Shown here piece after piece: positions 36,821 through 45,858 of a DNA stretch of 45,858 nt (positions are counted from its first letter, which is position 1; the number at the start of each line of letters is the position of its first letter). The notes below the pieces were generated by a model that saw only the letters and a program-made list of their open reading frames with translations, did not search any database and was not told the DNA's origin. The translations under genes were made by a program, and so were the position numbers. Origin of the DNA: a candidate division KSB1 bacterium (GTDB lineage: Bacteria > Zhuqueibacterota > JdFR-76 > DREG01); assembly GCA_022566355.1 (NCBI GenBank), contig JADFJB010000019.1:1-45858 (forward strand), read 5' to 3'.

Positions 36821-37510
36821 ATGATTCGAACCAACGGCCTGAAAAAGGTCTATACTACAGAGGAAGTTGAAACTACCGCTTTAAATAATATTAATTTGGA
36901 ATTAAAGGAAAGTGAATTCATCGCCATAATGGGACCTTCCGGTTGTGGAAAATCAACATTGTTGAATTTATTAGGCCTATTGGACAATCCCAGTGGTGGT
37001 GAATATTATTTTCTTGATCAAGAAGTGGCGAATTTCTCGGAGCGACAAAGAGCAAATCTACGTAAAAACAATATCGGTTTTGTCTTTCAAAGCTTTAACC
37101 TGATTGATGAATTGACAGTATTTGAAAATGTTGAATTGCCTCTTTTATACCTGGGCTATTCCGGTGCTCAACGAAAAGAAAGAGTAAATGAAGTATTAGA
37201 ACACATGCAAATAATGCACCGCAAGAATCACTTTCCACAACAGTTATCAGGTGGTCAACAACAGCGTGTTGCGGTATCAAGAGCCGTTGTTGCAAAACCA
37301 AAGTTGATTCTTGCCGACGAACCAACAGGAAACCTGGATTCTGCAAATGGCGATGAAGTAATGAATATGTTAACAGAATTAAATGAAAATGGAACGGCAA
37401 TCGTGATGGTTACACACTCGCCCACGTATGCAGAATACAGCCATCGCATTGTTCATTTATTTGATGGACATATCGTCACCGAAAATATTAAAGAAGGATT
37501 TCATGTTTAA
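36821..37510 (+). CDS. ABC transporter ATP-binding protein (LolD/MacB-type), first copy
   Basis: This 229-residue ATPase powers the FtsX-type permeases downstream. It has Walker A GPSGCGKST (about residues 39-47), Q-loop FVFQSFNLIDELTV, signature LSGGQQQRVAVSRA, Walker B LILADEPTGNLD with D-loop NLDS, and the H-switch in VTHSP. The signature and length match LolD/MacB/BceA-type enzymes. AAGGAGAAAG precedes the ATG. The gap before it (36650-36820) contains the heptamer array. Confidence 0.93.
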   Translation: MIRTNGLKKVYTTEEVETTALNNINLELKESEFIAIMGPSGCGKSTLLNLLGLLDNPSGGEYYFLDQEVANFSERQRANLRKNNIGFVFQSFNLIDELTVFENVELPLLYLGYSGAQRKERVNEVLEHMQIMHRKNHFPQQLSGGQQQRVAVSRAVVAKPKLILADEPTGNLDSANGDEVMNMLTELNENGTAIVMVTHSPTYAEYSHRIVHLFDGHIVTENIKEGFHV

Positions 37511-37562
37511 ATATTTCCGGCAACTCAATTTTGGTTCGATTATACAATTTTAGGTGACAGCT

Positions 37563-38234
37563 ATGATGGTCTTAAAGAATATTTTCAAATATTATAAAAG
37601 CGGGTTTGGCAAAACATATGTTTTGCAGGATATTAATCTTGAGATTAAAAAAGGTGAGTTTGTCACAATAATGGGACCATCGGGAGCTGGGAAATCAACA
37701 TTACTTTATATTATGGGTATGTTAGATAATTCCTCCGATGGTGAATATTATTTTCTTGGCGAACCGGTACATAAACTAAAGGAACGGAATCGTTCTTCAC
37801 TACATTCTCATTATATCGGGTTTGTTTTTCAAAGCTATCATTTAATCGATGAATTGACAGTATATGAAAACCTGGAGACTCCATTACTTTATAAGAAAAT
37901 TAAAGGGGCGGAGCGAAAGGGCATGGTTTGCGATACCTTAGATCGTTTTAATATTGTTGCCAAACAAAAACTTTTTCCGAATCAATTATCGGGAGGCCAG
38001 CAACAGCTTGTTGGCGTCGCCCGAGCTGTTATTATAAAACCAAAACTTATTTTAGCCGATGAACCCACGGGAAATTTAAACTCTGCCCAGGGTGAAGAGA
38101 TCATGGCTTTGTTTAAAACTCTGAATGAAGAGGGAACAACGATAATTCAAGTAACCCATTCGGAGAAAAATGCGACTTATGGGAATAGAATTATTCATCT
38201 ACTCGATGGCAGAATTGACCATCAGGAAAGGTAA
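37563..38234 (+). CDS. ABC transporter ATP-binding protein (LolD/MacB-type), second copy
   Basis: This tandem paralogue (223 residues) shows Walker A GPSGAGKST, Q-loop FVFQSYHLIDELTV, Walker B LILADEPTGN and H-switch VTHSE. Two positions are unusual: the signature reads LSGGQQQLVGVARA, with Leu in place of the usual Arg, and the D-loop is NLNS in place of NLDS. That could mean a specialised or weaker site if it dimerises with the first copy. ATG 37563 follows AGGTGA by seven bases; a GTG at 37554 is also in frame. Confidence 0.92.
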   Translation: MMVLKNIFKYYKSGFGKTYVLQDINLEIKKGEFVTIMGPSGAGKSTLLYIMGMLDNSSDGEYYFLGEPVHKLKERNRSSLHSHYIGFVFQSYHLIDELTVYENLETPLLYKKIKGAERKGMVCDTLDRFNIVAKQKLFPNQLSGGQQQLVGVARAVIIKPKLILADEPTGNLNSAQGEEIMALFKTLNEEGTTIIQVTHSEKNATYGNRIIHLLDGRIDHQER

Positions 38235-38283
38235 CGGTTAAAAACAATTTAAATTTAGGCGCATTTTTCAAAAGGAGATAATC

Positions 38284-39096
38284 ATGTCAAAATCATCATT
38301 TTTAAGAATGTTGTGTCCAGTGTTATTGAGTGTTGCCTGCTATTCTTGTGCAACGGCACAGCAGTGGTCCAAAATTGATGAAAAGTGGGAGAATGATAAC
38401 CACCGTCGGGATAGAAAATATTGTGAAGTTCGTGAAATTACTTTACCTGCTGATCGAGATGTGATTTCAGTAGATGGATTGGCAAACGGGGGAATCCGGG
38501 TAGAAGGCTGGAGGCGTGATGAGATCCGTATTCGGGCTAATGTTTGTGCCTGGGATCGAGATAGAAGTGAGGCCAAAGAATTGGTTTCAAGAATTGACGT
38601 GTTAACCAATGGCAAAACCATTCGTGCTGAAGGGCCAAGTTGGAGAAGGCGTAAGGGATGGTCTGTAAGTTATCGTTTAATGGTACCAGAAAAATCAGAC
38701 CTTTCCCTGGAAACCACTAACGGTGGCATCACAATAACAAATGTACATGGAGAAATTGAATTCGATGCTACTAATGGTGGAATAAAACTTTCCGAGGTGG
38801 GCGGTGATGTCCATGGCAGCACCACAAATGGGGGAATCGAGGTAGATTTAGACGGGAACAAATGGAACGGAAGAGGCCTGGATGTAAAGACTACTAACGG
38901 TAGTGTAAGATTAGACATACCTGAAGATTATTCAGCCGATCTTGAAACGGGAACGGTCAATGGCACTATCCATATCGATTTTCCTATCATGGTCCAGGGT
39001 GATTTAAGTCGGCGGCTCCGCACTAAAATCGGTGATGGTGGCCCGAGAATTCGAGCGGTTACAACCAACGGCAGTGTGAGAATTCGGCAGCATTAA
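38284..39096 (+). CDS. DUF4097 family beta-helix-like secreted protein
   Basis: The 270-residue protein has a signal peptide (about residues 1-25, ending SCATAQ) and repeated beta strands of the DUF4097 type, with several TNGGI or TNGSV repeats (for example TNGGITITN, TNGGIKLSE, TTNGSVRIR). It is probably periplasmic or cell-surface and its role is unknown; the domain often lies next to transport or envelope-stress genes. AAGGAG precedes the ATG, and it lies between the ATPases and the permeases, suggesting a part in the same system. Confidence 0.85.
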   Translation: MSKSSFLRMLCPVLLSVACYSCATAQQWSKIDEKWENDNHRRDRKYCEVREITLPADRDVISVDGLANGGIRVEGWRRDEIRIRANVCAWDRDRSEAKELVSRIDVLTNGKTIRAEGPSWRRRKGWSVSYRLMVPEKSDLSLETTNGGITITNVHGEIEFDATNGGIKLSEVGGDVHGSTTNGGIEVDLDGNKWNGRGLDVKTTNGSVRLDIPEDYSADLETGTVNGTIHIDFPIMVQGDLSRRLRTKIGDGGPRIRAVTTNGSVRIRQH

Positions 39097-39416
39097 GGTT
39101 TGAGGAGATGTTATTCAGAAGAATCTATTTCAATATTAAGGGGTGTTGTTTGTTAAATATATTTCCTTCGACTTTGTTCAGGATGTCGTCTTCTGAAGGA
39201 CATTTGCATATAATATCATTTCCTGCGAAATTCCTTTTTTGAAATTTTCTCTTAATCCATGGCTTCAATCCTTTTAGAACTACTCTAAAACCAATTTTAA
39301 CCTGTTCACTGGCGTACACTTGATGTAATGTCAGCGGATACTTCTTTCCCATTACTATTCATCTGAACATTAGAGTATTCCTTATAATGTATTGTGGCAT
39401 GCTTATTGTAAAAACT
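39097..39416. other. Gene-free gap before the first permease
   Basis: I see no convincing gene here. A 75-codon minus-strand frame (39125-39352) has no recognisable motif. A short inverted repeat, TCCTTC with GAAGGA near 39166-39203, could form a hairpin. The last part of the interval before the permease carries the heptamer array described separately. Confidence 0.4.
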
Positions 39417-39464
39417 CAATGACCAAAGGCTAATGGCTAATGGCCAATGAACAACAAACAATGA
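39417..39464 (+). repeat. Degenerate heptamer array (CAATGA/CTAATGG words)
   Basis: The stretch consists of near-7-base units such as CAATGAC, CTAATGG (twice), CCAATGA, ACAACAA and ACAATGA, with one unit shortened to six bases. It ends 30 bases before the first permease start and has the same period and related words as the arrays at 41895 and 42345. Confidence 0.6.
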
Positions 39465-39493
39465 TCAGATCTATTTAGAAAGAGGAATCATTT

Positions 39494-41893
39494 ATGTTAA
39501 AGAACTATCTGAAAATTGCTCTTCGAAATCTAATAAAACACAAGGCTTATTCTATCATTAACTTATTGGGTTTAACCATCGGCCTGATGTCTTGTATCTT
39601 GATTTCTCTTTATGTTTTAGACGAGCTTAACTTCGATCGTTTCCATTCTAAAGCTGAAAGAATTTACCGTATAGTCGAAACCCAGGCTTCTCCGGATCAA
39701 GGCGAACGACAATTCGGCGTTACTGTAGCGCCTTTGGGTCCTACTATGGCTGAAGAGATTCCTGAAGTCATAAATTATGCCCGCTTGGTCCGTTTAGGCA
39801 GGATGGTTGTTCAATATGGTCAGAACAAGTTTTATGAGGAGTTCCTTGCCGCCGATCCGAATTTCTTTGAGATTTTTGACTTTGAGTTTATTGCTGGCGG
39901 AAATGAATTGTTTAGCGATCCAGCTACCGTAATATTGACTGAAGACGCTGCCAAAAAGTATTTTGGTGATGAAAATCCAATTGGCAAAATCCTTCATACT
40001 AACCGGAATTTAGATTTTAATATAGTGGGGGTTCTTCGTCGTTTACCGCAAAACTCCCATTTGCAATTCGATATGTTGTTTTCATTAGCTACTGTACAAG
40101 CTGATGAAAACAGGAGTCCTTTCCTACAGCGTTGGGACGTTATCGGGTTTCAAACCTATGTGCTATTAGATGAGCATAATAATTCGGATCAGGTAGAAGC
40201 AAAACTTCCGGCTTTACTAAAGAAATACCAACCGCCGGAGTCTACAGTTGAGAAAAAAATTGCCCTGCAAAACCTTTCAGATGTTCATTTTTATTCCGAA
40301 AACATCGAATTTGAACGAAACTATGGAAAAAGCAAAATTGCATACATTTATATCTTTGCAACAATTGCCTTCTTTATTGTTATTATTGCCAGTATTAACT
40401 ATATGAACCTGGCCACAGCAAGAACTGTAAATCGCGCCAATGAAGTGGGTTTACGAAAAGTTGTTGGGGCTCAACCCATACAGCTTGTCGGCCAATTTAT
40501 CAGCGAGTCCATGTTGATGTCTTTTGCTGCTTTTTTGTTGGCCTATGCCCTTGCACAAATTATTTTACCTCAATTCAACGCATTTACAGGTAAGGAACTA
40601 TCTTTCGATTTAAACAATGTAGGGCAATTGTTCTTTGGCCTGGTCTCTTTAACATTTATAGTGGGTCTGGCTTCCGGAAGTTATCCCGCTTTTTATTTAT
40701 CAAAAATTCCAATTATCAGTGTTTTGAAAAGTAATTTCAAATCAGGGAGCAGGGCAAACAGTTTAAGACGATCACTTGTTGTAACCCAGTTCGTTTTGTC
40801 CATTATCATGATTGTGACAACTTTGGTTACATTTAACCAAATGAACTACATCAAGAATATGGAGCTTGGTTTTAATAAAAATCAACTTGTGGTTGTAGAC
40901 ATTAACAGCGGGGCTGTCCGGAGTAGTTTTGCTGCAATGCGAAGTGAGTTCTTGCAAATTCCTACTGTCCAATCCGTATCTGTTACTTCACGTGTGCCTG
41001 GCGAATGGAAGAATATCCTGGAGTTTGAAGTAATTCCACAGGGGGCAACAGAGGCCGATGCCCGCACCATGAATTTTTTCGGGGTCGACAGTCATTTTTT
41101 GGAAACATTCGAGGTTGAACTTGCAGCCGGCCGTAATTTTATTGAGACTATGACTACCGATACAACTGCTGTACTAATCAATGAAGCTGCCGCAAAAGCG
41201 TTTGGTTGGGATGATCCGATTAATAAAACTTTCACAATCCCAAGTCAAAACTTCGAGGCGCATATAATCGGAATTGTCAGGGATTTTAACTTCCGTTCCT
41301 TACATGAGAAGGTTGGCCCGCTCATTCTTGGACATAGTCACAATCCAATCCATGCTATTGATTATTTTACTTCGAAAATTGCAAACGTCGATATTCCGGC
41401 CACTATTAAATCCTTGGAAGATATTCATGAAAAGTATGACAAGGTTACACCCTTCGAATATCATTTTCTGGACCAGCAACTAGAAAATTTTTATGAATCC
41501 GATCAACGTGTAAGCGCTCTATTTGGTATGGCTGCCGGCTTAGCCATTTTTATCAGCTGTCTTGGGCTTTTTGGATTAGCAGCATTTACAGCAGAGCAGA
41601 GAACAAACGAGATCGGGGTTAGGAAAGTATTAGGAGCCACAGTTACACAGATCATTTTGTTGCTATCCAAAGAGTTTACCAAACTCGTAATTATAGCTCT
41701 ATTCATCGCTGTGCCGATTGCGTATTTTGCTTCGAATAAATGGCTCCAGGAATTTGCTTATCGCATAGATATCGGCTTGGGAACATTCCTAATCGCTGGA
41801 TTATTAGTGTTAATCATAGCCTGGAGTACCATAGCTTATCAAGCTATCAAAGCTGCTCTAACAAATCCGGTAGATGCTTTGAGATACGAATAA
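39494..41893 (+). CDS. FtsX/MacB-type ABC transporter permease, first copy
   Basis: This 799-residue permease has two FtsX-type halves. The N-terminal segment (MLKNYLKIALRNLIKHKAYSIINLLGLTIGL) includes the first membrane helix (about 21-41), then a large periplasmic MacB-PCD domain. A group of four helices lies near residues 285-450, a second periplasmic domain follows, and three helices end the protein (about 685-790). Both cytoplasmic loops have the EVGLRKVVGA/EIGVRKVLGA motif. It ends in LRYE. It likely forms a mechanotransmission export pump with the ATPases and adaptor, for a lipid, peptide or toxic compound. Confidence 0.92.
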   Translation: MLKNYLKIALRNLIKHKAYSIINLLGLTIGLMSCILISLYVLDELNFDRFHSKAERIYRIVETQASPDQGERQFGVTVAPLGPTMAEEIPEVINYARLVRLGRMVVQYGQNKFYEEFLAADPNFFEIFDFEFIAGGNELFSDPATVILTEDAAKKYFGDENPIGKILHTNRNLDFNIVGVLRRLPQNSHLQFDMLFSLATVQADENRSPFLQRWDVIGFQTYVLLDEHNNSDQVEAKLPALLKKYQPPESTVEKKIALQNLSDVHFYSENIEFERNYGKSKIAYIYIFATIAFFIVIIASINYMNLATARTVNRANEVGLRKVVGAQPIQLVGQFISESMLMSFAAFLLAYALAQIILPQFNAFTGKELSFDLNNVGQLFFGLVSLTFIVGLASGSYPAFYLSKIPIISVLKSNFKSGSRANSLRRSLVVTQFVLSIIMIVTTLVTFNQMNYIKNMELGFNKNQLVVVDINSGAVRSSFAAMRSEFLQIPTVQSVSVTSRVPGEWKNILEFEVIPQGATEADARTMNFFGVDSHFLETFEVELAAGRNFIETMTTDTTAVLINEAAAKAFGWDDPINKTFTIPSQNFEAHIIGIVRDFNFRSLHEKVGPLILGHSHNPIHAIDYFTSKIANVDIPATIKSLEDIHEKYDKVTPFEYHFLDQQLENFYESDQRVSALFGMAAGLAIFISCLGLFGLAAFTAEQRTNEIGVRKVLGATVTQIILLLSKEFTKLVIIALFIAVPIAYFASNKWLQEFAYRIDIGLGTFLIAGLLVLIIAWSTIAYQAIKAALTNPVDALRYE

Positions 41894-41894
41894 A

Positions 41895-41923
41895 CCATGA
41901 ACAATGAGCAAGTAAGCAATGAA
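41895..41923 (+). repeat. Degenerate heptamer array (CAATGAR)
   Basis: Units CCATGAA, CAATGAG, CAAGTAA and CAATGAA (one extra G before the last) lie between the first permease stop and the four-helix-bundle remnant. The reverse complements include TTCATTG and CTCATTG, the words of the array at 42345-42386 on the far side of that remnant. Confidence 0.6.
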
Positions 41924-41951
41924 CCTTTATAAAGGAGTGCAAGACTGAAAA

Positions 41952-42273
41952 ATTGTGATTTATGAAAAGGCTTATGAGTTTGCAATTAGAATTGTTAAGG
42001 CTTATCAGTTTTTGACTAAGGATAAAAAGGAGTTTGTATTATCAAAGTAGTTATTCAGAAGCGGTACTTCTAATTGGAGCAAATATTGCGGAAGCAAATG
42101 GTGCAATCTCAAAACCTGATATTTCTAACAAAATATTGGTTGCATCCTAGGAAAGTCTTGAATCAAAATATTGGGTGAGCTTAATGAGGGATTCTGGATT
42201 AATTGATCAAAAGACATTTGAAAGTGCTTATGAATAAACTGATCAAATTGCTAAATATTATGTTCAAATCTAA
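41952..42273 (+). pseudogene. Decayed four helix bundle protein gene
   Basis: Translation shows VIYEKAYEFAIRIVKAYQFL and LFRSGTS...IGANIAEANGA, then ESLESKYWVSLMRDSGLI, which is the TIGR02436 four-helix-bundle pattern. The frame is broken by a TAG before LFRSG (a Gln codon elsewhere in the family), a frameshift after GTS, a TAG before ESLE and a TAA further on. At least four lesions make this a true pseudogene, not a single sequencing error. It lies between permease one and permease two and is bracketed by inverted heptamer arrays. Confidence 0.75.
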
Positions 42274-42344
42274 AAAAGACAAGAATTAAGAAATCATAAT
42301 AATAACAATGAAGTACTGCATTGATTACTGACAAAAAGCAATTC

Positions 42345-42386
42345 TTCATTGTTCATTGATCATTGTTCATTGCTCATTGCTCATTG
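42345..42386 (+). repeat. Heptamer array (NTCATTG), six copies
   Basis: Six consecutive 7-base units NTCATTG, with the first base T, T, A, T, C and C, run straight into the GGAGG ribosome binding site of the second permease. It is inverted relative to the array at 41895-41923. Confidence 0.9.
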
Positions 42387-42394
42387 GAGGATGC

Positions 42395-44833
42395 ATGTTT
42401 AAGAATTATTTGAAAATATCACTTCGTAATCTTCTTCGCTACAAAGGGTACTCGCTCATAAATATAGTAGGACTGGCAATCGGAATAACTTGCACTATCA
42501 TGATTTTTCTGTTTGTACAGGATGAAATGTCATTTGACAATTTCCATACAAAATCGGATAGACTTTATCGACTGAACAAGAAAGTAACTCCCCAAACTGG
42601 TGGCACTGAATGGCATGCAATTACACCTGGATTAATGGGACCGACGATGGTGTCTGATTTCCCCGAAGTGGAGCAAAGCCTGCGTTTGCTGCCATGGTTT
42701 GATGATGTATTGATGACCCGAGGTGAAACTTCATTGAAAGTGTCAAATGTTGTTTTTGCTGATTCAAATTTCTTTGATATTTTTGATTTTCGTCTGTTAC
42801 AAGGGAATGCTAAAACTGCTCTGGTTGAGCCATTATCTATCATCTTATCAGAAAAAACAGCCGGGAAGTTTTTTGGTAATTCCGATCCTATTGGCCAGGT
42901 TATTCAAGGATTAAATGATTTATCATACAAAGTGACGGGAATTATTGAGGAAACTCCGGCCAATTCCTCATTGAGATATAATGCTTTGATCTCCTGGACT
43001 TCGACAATTCCCGGTACTGGTCCGCTCAACTGGAGTTGGTTGAATCGATGGATTACACAAGTCAACTTCACTTATTTACTATTATTTCCTGAGACCGATG
43101 TTCCTGCCTTTGAGAAAAAATTGGCTGATTTTATGGTGAAGTATATGCCAAGGCAAGCAGAATATTACAAACTGTATCTACAGCCATTGGCGGATATCTA
43201 TCTAAAATCATCACAAATTCGATTTAATGATAGTTTGTTGTTGGGTAATATTACTACTGTCTACATCTTCTCGGCCATCGCTTTGTTAACCTTACTTATT
43301 GCATGCATTAACTTCACAAATCTATCAACAGCCCGGGCCACAAAACGAGCAAGAGAAGTTGGTATTCGGAAAGTCTTGGGCGCCGAGAGAAAACAGTTAG
43401 CGAAGCAGTTTCTTGGTGAATCGATATTTTGAGTTTTTTGGCAGCAATTATTGCAATGAACTTTGTCGAGGTCATTTTACCTTATTTCAATGCGTTTGCC
43501 GGCAAATCTTTAGCATTTGATGCAATGAATAATTGGACTTTATTTTGGAGTCTGGTTTGTATTCCGGTTTTTGTCGGTACAATTTCAGGAATTTATCCGG
43601 CGCTGTTATTGTCATCCTATCGTCCAATAGCTGTTTTAAGCGGAAACACGCCAATTATTCCTTGAAACTACCTTCTTTAAAACGTGGCTCGACAAAAAGT
43701 ATAAAAAGTACAACATTCCGAAGCGGACTGGTTGTGTTTCAGTTTGGGATATCAATCATTTTGATTGCAGGTACTATCATTATTTACCAGCAAATGCAAT
43801 TTATGCAAACAAAAAAGTTAGGATTTGATAAGGAACAGATTGTTGTTTTGCCTATTGGAAATACAGAAATATCGGATCAGTACCAGGCTTTAAGAATGAA
43901 CTAATACAACATTCCAACATTTCCCACGTTGCCGGGAGTAATAGTGTTCCGGGTTTGGGAATGATGAGCTTCGGACTTCGTCCGGAAGGGAAATCGGAAG
44001 ATGAAGAATGGATCGCTTATTCGATTCGTGTGGATGATTATGATTTTCTTGGGACGTATGGACTTGAAATGACAGCAGGCCGGTATTTTTCCAGGGAATT
44101 TGCAACTGATGAAACGAACGCAGTTGTCATTAATGAATCCCTTGCAAAAAGCTTAGGCTGGAAAAATCCAGTTGGAAAGCAATTGGATATAAAAGGTGAG
44201 CTGGAGGATGGAATTGTGATAGGCGTCATCAAAGATTTTCATACAAGGTCGCTTCACCATAAGATTGAACCTTTGATCTTTTATTTTGCTCCTCGCTGGG
44301 AAAATGTTTCAGTACGAATCGCAGGGGAAAATATACCTGCTACAATTCAGTTTTTACAAAACAAATGGCAGGCATTTGAGTCGAGATATCCTTTCGAATA
44401 TTATTTCCTGGATCAAAAGTTTACTCAATTTTATGAATCCGAACAACACTTGATGAAAACATTCGGGCTTTTTTCTGCACTTGCCATTTTTATAGCGAGC
44501 TTGGGATTATTGGGTTTGGCTGCTTATACAGCTGAACAGCGGACCAAAGAAATTGGCGTACGAAAAGTCCTTGGGGCTACGGTTACCAGCATTATCATGC
44601 TGCTATCAAAGCAATTCAGTCGGCTCGTTTTGTTTGCATTTATAGTCGCTTCTCCGGTAGTCTATTTTGTAATGAATCGCTGGTTGCAGGATTTCGCCTT
44701 TAGAATTAATGTTAGCTGGTGGGTCTATGCACTGGCCGGTGGGCTGGCGTTGGTGATTGCCCTGCTTACGGTGAGCACACAAGCGATTCGGGCGGCATTG
44801 ATTAATCCGGTAGAAGCGTTGCGGTATGAGTAA
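42395..44833 (+). pseudogene. FtsX/MacB-type ABC permease, second copy, broken by three frameshifts
   Basis: The gene starts at ATG 42395 after GGAGG and reads MFKNYLKISLRNLLRYKGYSLINIVGLAIGI, a paralogue of the first permease. The frame is lost three times, each repaired by adding one base in a short run: T4 at 43427-43430, TT at 43662-43663 and AA at 43892-43893. With these repairs the protein continues through EVGIRKVLGA and the second half to the C-terminus NPVEALRYE, about 810 residues. Everything else looks normal, so either it decayed recently or the assembly under-calls runs here. The window's first permease has no such breaks. Confidence 0.82.
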
Positions 44834-44911
44834 ACTTGATTGTGGAAAGCGGTTTGGCGATTGTGGATTCACTCCGCGATATGCATTCAGAAACCCTCAT
44901 TGGAGGCATTA

Positions 44912-45858
44912 ATGTTCAATAGCTATCTCAAAATTGCATTAAGAATCTTACGGCAACAAAAAGCATACGCTTTCATCAACATTTTCGGCCTGGCCGTTGG
45001 CATCGCGTGCTGTTTATTGATTGTGCTGTTCGTCCAACATGAACTCAGTTATGACAGACATCATGAACGTGGCGATAGAATTTATCGTGTGATTACGGAC
45101 AGGATTTCCGGCAACATGCCAATACGGGGTCCTTTATCGTTTGGCGAATTAGCCCTTGAAATTGAAAAGGCATTACCGGATGTGCAACGCGCTGTCAGAA
45201 TTAAAAATTTTCAGAATTCTACATTAATAAAGTTCGATGGTGAATTTGTCTCCGTTGAAAATGTGCTGTACACTGATGCAAGCCTTTTTGACATTTTTTC
45301 GTTTCCGCTTGTGCGCGGGGATGTCTCGCGGCTGCTCGAACAGAACTCAGCCGTTTTAACCGCTTCAATAGCAAGAAAATTGTTTGGCGAGGATGATCCG
45401 ATAGGCAAGGTATTTTATGTGCAAGTCGGGAAGGCAGAAGAGGCTTTTGTCGTCAATGCGATTGCTCGGGATGTTCCTGGAAATTCGCATTTCACATTTA
45501 CAATGTTGCTCCCTTTCCAAACACTTTACGGGGTAACTTCTATCAACAACAATCAGTTCTGGACCTATGTTTTGTTGCGGGAAGACCATTCTGTGGATGT
45601 GCTTGAGGGCAAGCTGCCGGTTTTTGCCCGCCAATATCATGGAGAAGATTATATAAAACACTACAATTTTCGCTATGAACTGCAGCCATTAAATGATATT
45701 TACTTCGGTAACGAATATGCGCCGAACAAAGGGGATGAGCGCTACATCCTGATTTTTTCAACTATTGCGCTGTTGATTTTATTGACCGCATGTGCAAATT
45801 TTATGAATCTGGCCATTGCTCGATCGTTCAAGCGTAGCAAAGAAGTCGGTGTCAGAAA
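44912..45858 (+). CDS. FtsX/MacB-type ABC permease, third copy, 3' end beyond window
   Basis: ATG 44912, with TGGAGG five bases upstream, opens a frame that stays open to the window edge (about 315 residues seen). It begins MFNSYLKIALRILRQQKAYAFINIFGLAVGIACC, shows a membrane helix at about 21-41 and a periplasmic MacB-PCD domain, and reaches the second helix (ILIFSTIALLILLTACANFMNLAIA) and KRSKEVGVR loop. It is a third paralogue of the permeases upstream. Confidence 0.9.
   Translation, partial: MFNSYLKIALRILRQQKAYAFINIFGLAVGIACCLLIVLFVQHELSYDRHHERGDRIYRVITDRISGNMPIRGPLSFGELALEIEKALPDVQRAVRIKNFQNSTLIKFDGEFVSVENVLYTDASLFDIFSFPLVRGDVSRLLEQNSAVLTASIARKLFGEDDPIGKVFYVQVGKAEEAFVVNAIARDVPGNSHFTFTMLLPFQTLYGVTSINNNQFWTYVLLREDHSVDVLEGKLPVFARQYHGEDYIKHYNFRYELQPLNDIYFGNEYAPNKGDERYILIFSTIALLILLTACANFMNLAIARSFKRSKEVGVR

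Noticed and set aside
39125-39352. 75-residue minus-strand open frame
   Set aside because: No recognisable motif, no ribosome binding site and position in a repeat-bearing gap; too weak to call a gene.
36166-42386. CRISPR array
   Set aside because: The repeats are 7 bases with no spacers, so they are simple tandem arrays and not CRISPR.
44834-44911. Another heptamer array before the third permease
   Set aside because: Only a twofold direct repeat of GATTGTGGA is present; no period-7 units.

Overview
The window is a 45.9 kb piece of an AT-rich bacterial chromosome. It has no rRNA or tRNA genes that I can see. Several features point to the FCB superphylum, for example a KSB1-, Calditrichota- or Ignavibacteria-like lineage. 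These are a short principal sigma factor without region 1.1, bacillithiol genes (bshC, bshB1), a heptose kinase implying LPS, tandem FtsX/MacB-type permeases ending in RYE, and frequent TTG/GTG starts. The exact phylum is inferred and was not tested.

Bases 1-30,300 are mostly housekeeping. The 3' end of ndk and its terminator come first. Then follows a classic fatty-acid block (yceD, rpmF, plsX, fabH, fabD, fabG, acpP, fabF, rnc), an EVE-domain gene and a fumC with an in-frame TAA. A convergent fibronectin-like secreted protein is next, then the principal sigma factor with a strong promoter, an M23 peptidase and its terminator, bshC, bshB1, lysA and a glycosyltransferase. A small MITE-like inverted-repeat element forms the end of the glycosyltransferase gene. 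After it come an M29-like protein, an orphan ecfT coupled to truA, a transaldolase-type aldolase and an HtrA-like lipoprotein protease. A purine/phospholipid cluster follows (purB, purC, psd, pssA, purS, purQ), then a DUF4321 protein, two TatA-like proteins, gatA and the heptose kinase.

Bases 30,400-31,850 look like a small accessory or defence scar: a hicB-hicA toxin-antitoxin pair followed by a degraded cas3 helicase remnant with no CRISPR array or other cas gene.

Bases 31,834-45,858 form a two-component/efflux region. An NtrY-like kinase and an NtrC-like sigma-54 activator face away from a MacAB-like operon: HlyD adaptor, two LolD/MacB-type ATPases, a DUF4097 protein and three tandem FtsX-type permeases. 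A candidate sigma-54 promoter lies between the regulators and the adaptor. The activator carries one homopolymer frameshift and the second permease carries three single-base losses.

The most unusual structure is in this last region. Two four-helix-bundle genes, one intact and one decayed, sit inside the efflux locus. Each is bracketed by short-period (7 bp) arrays in inverted orientation, with a different heptamer word at each site. This looks like a small insertion cassette of a kind I cannot name.
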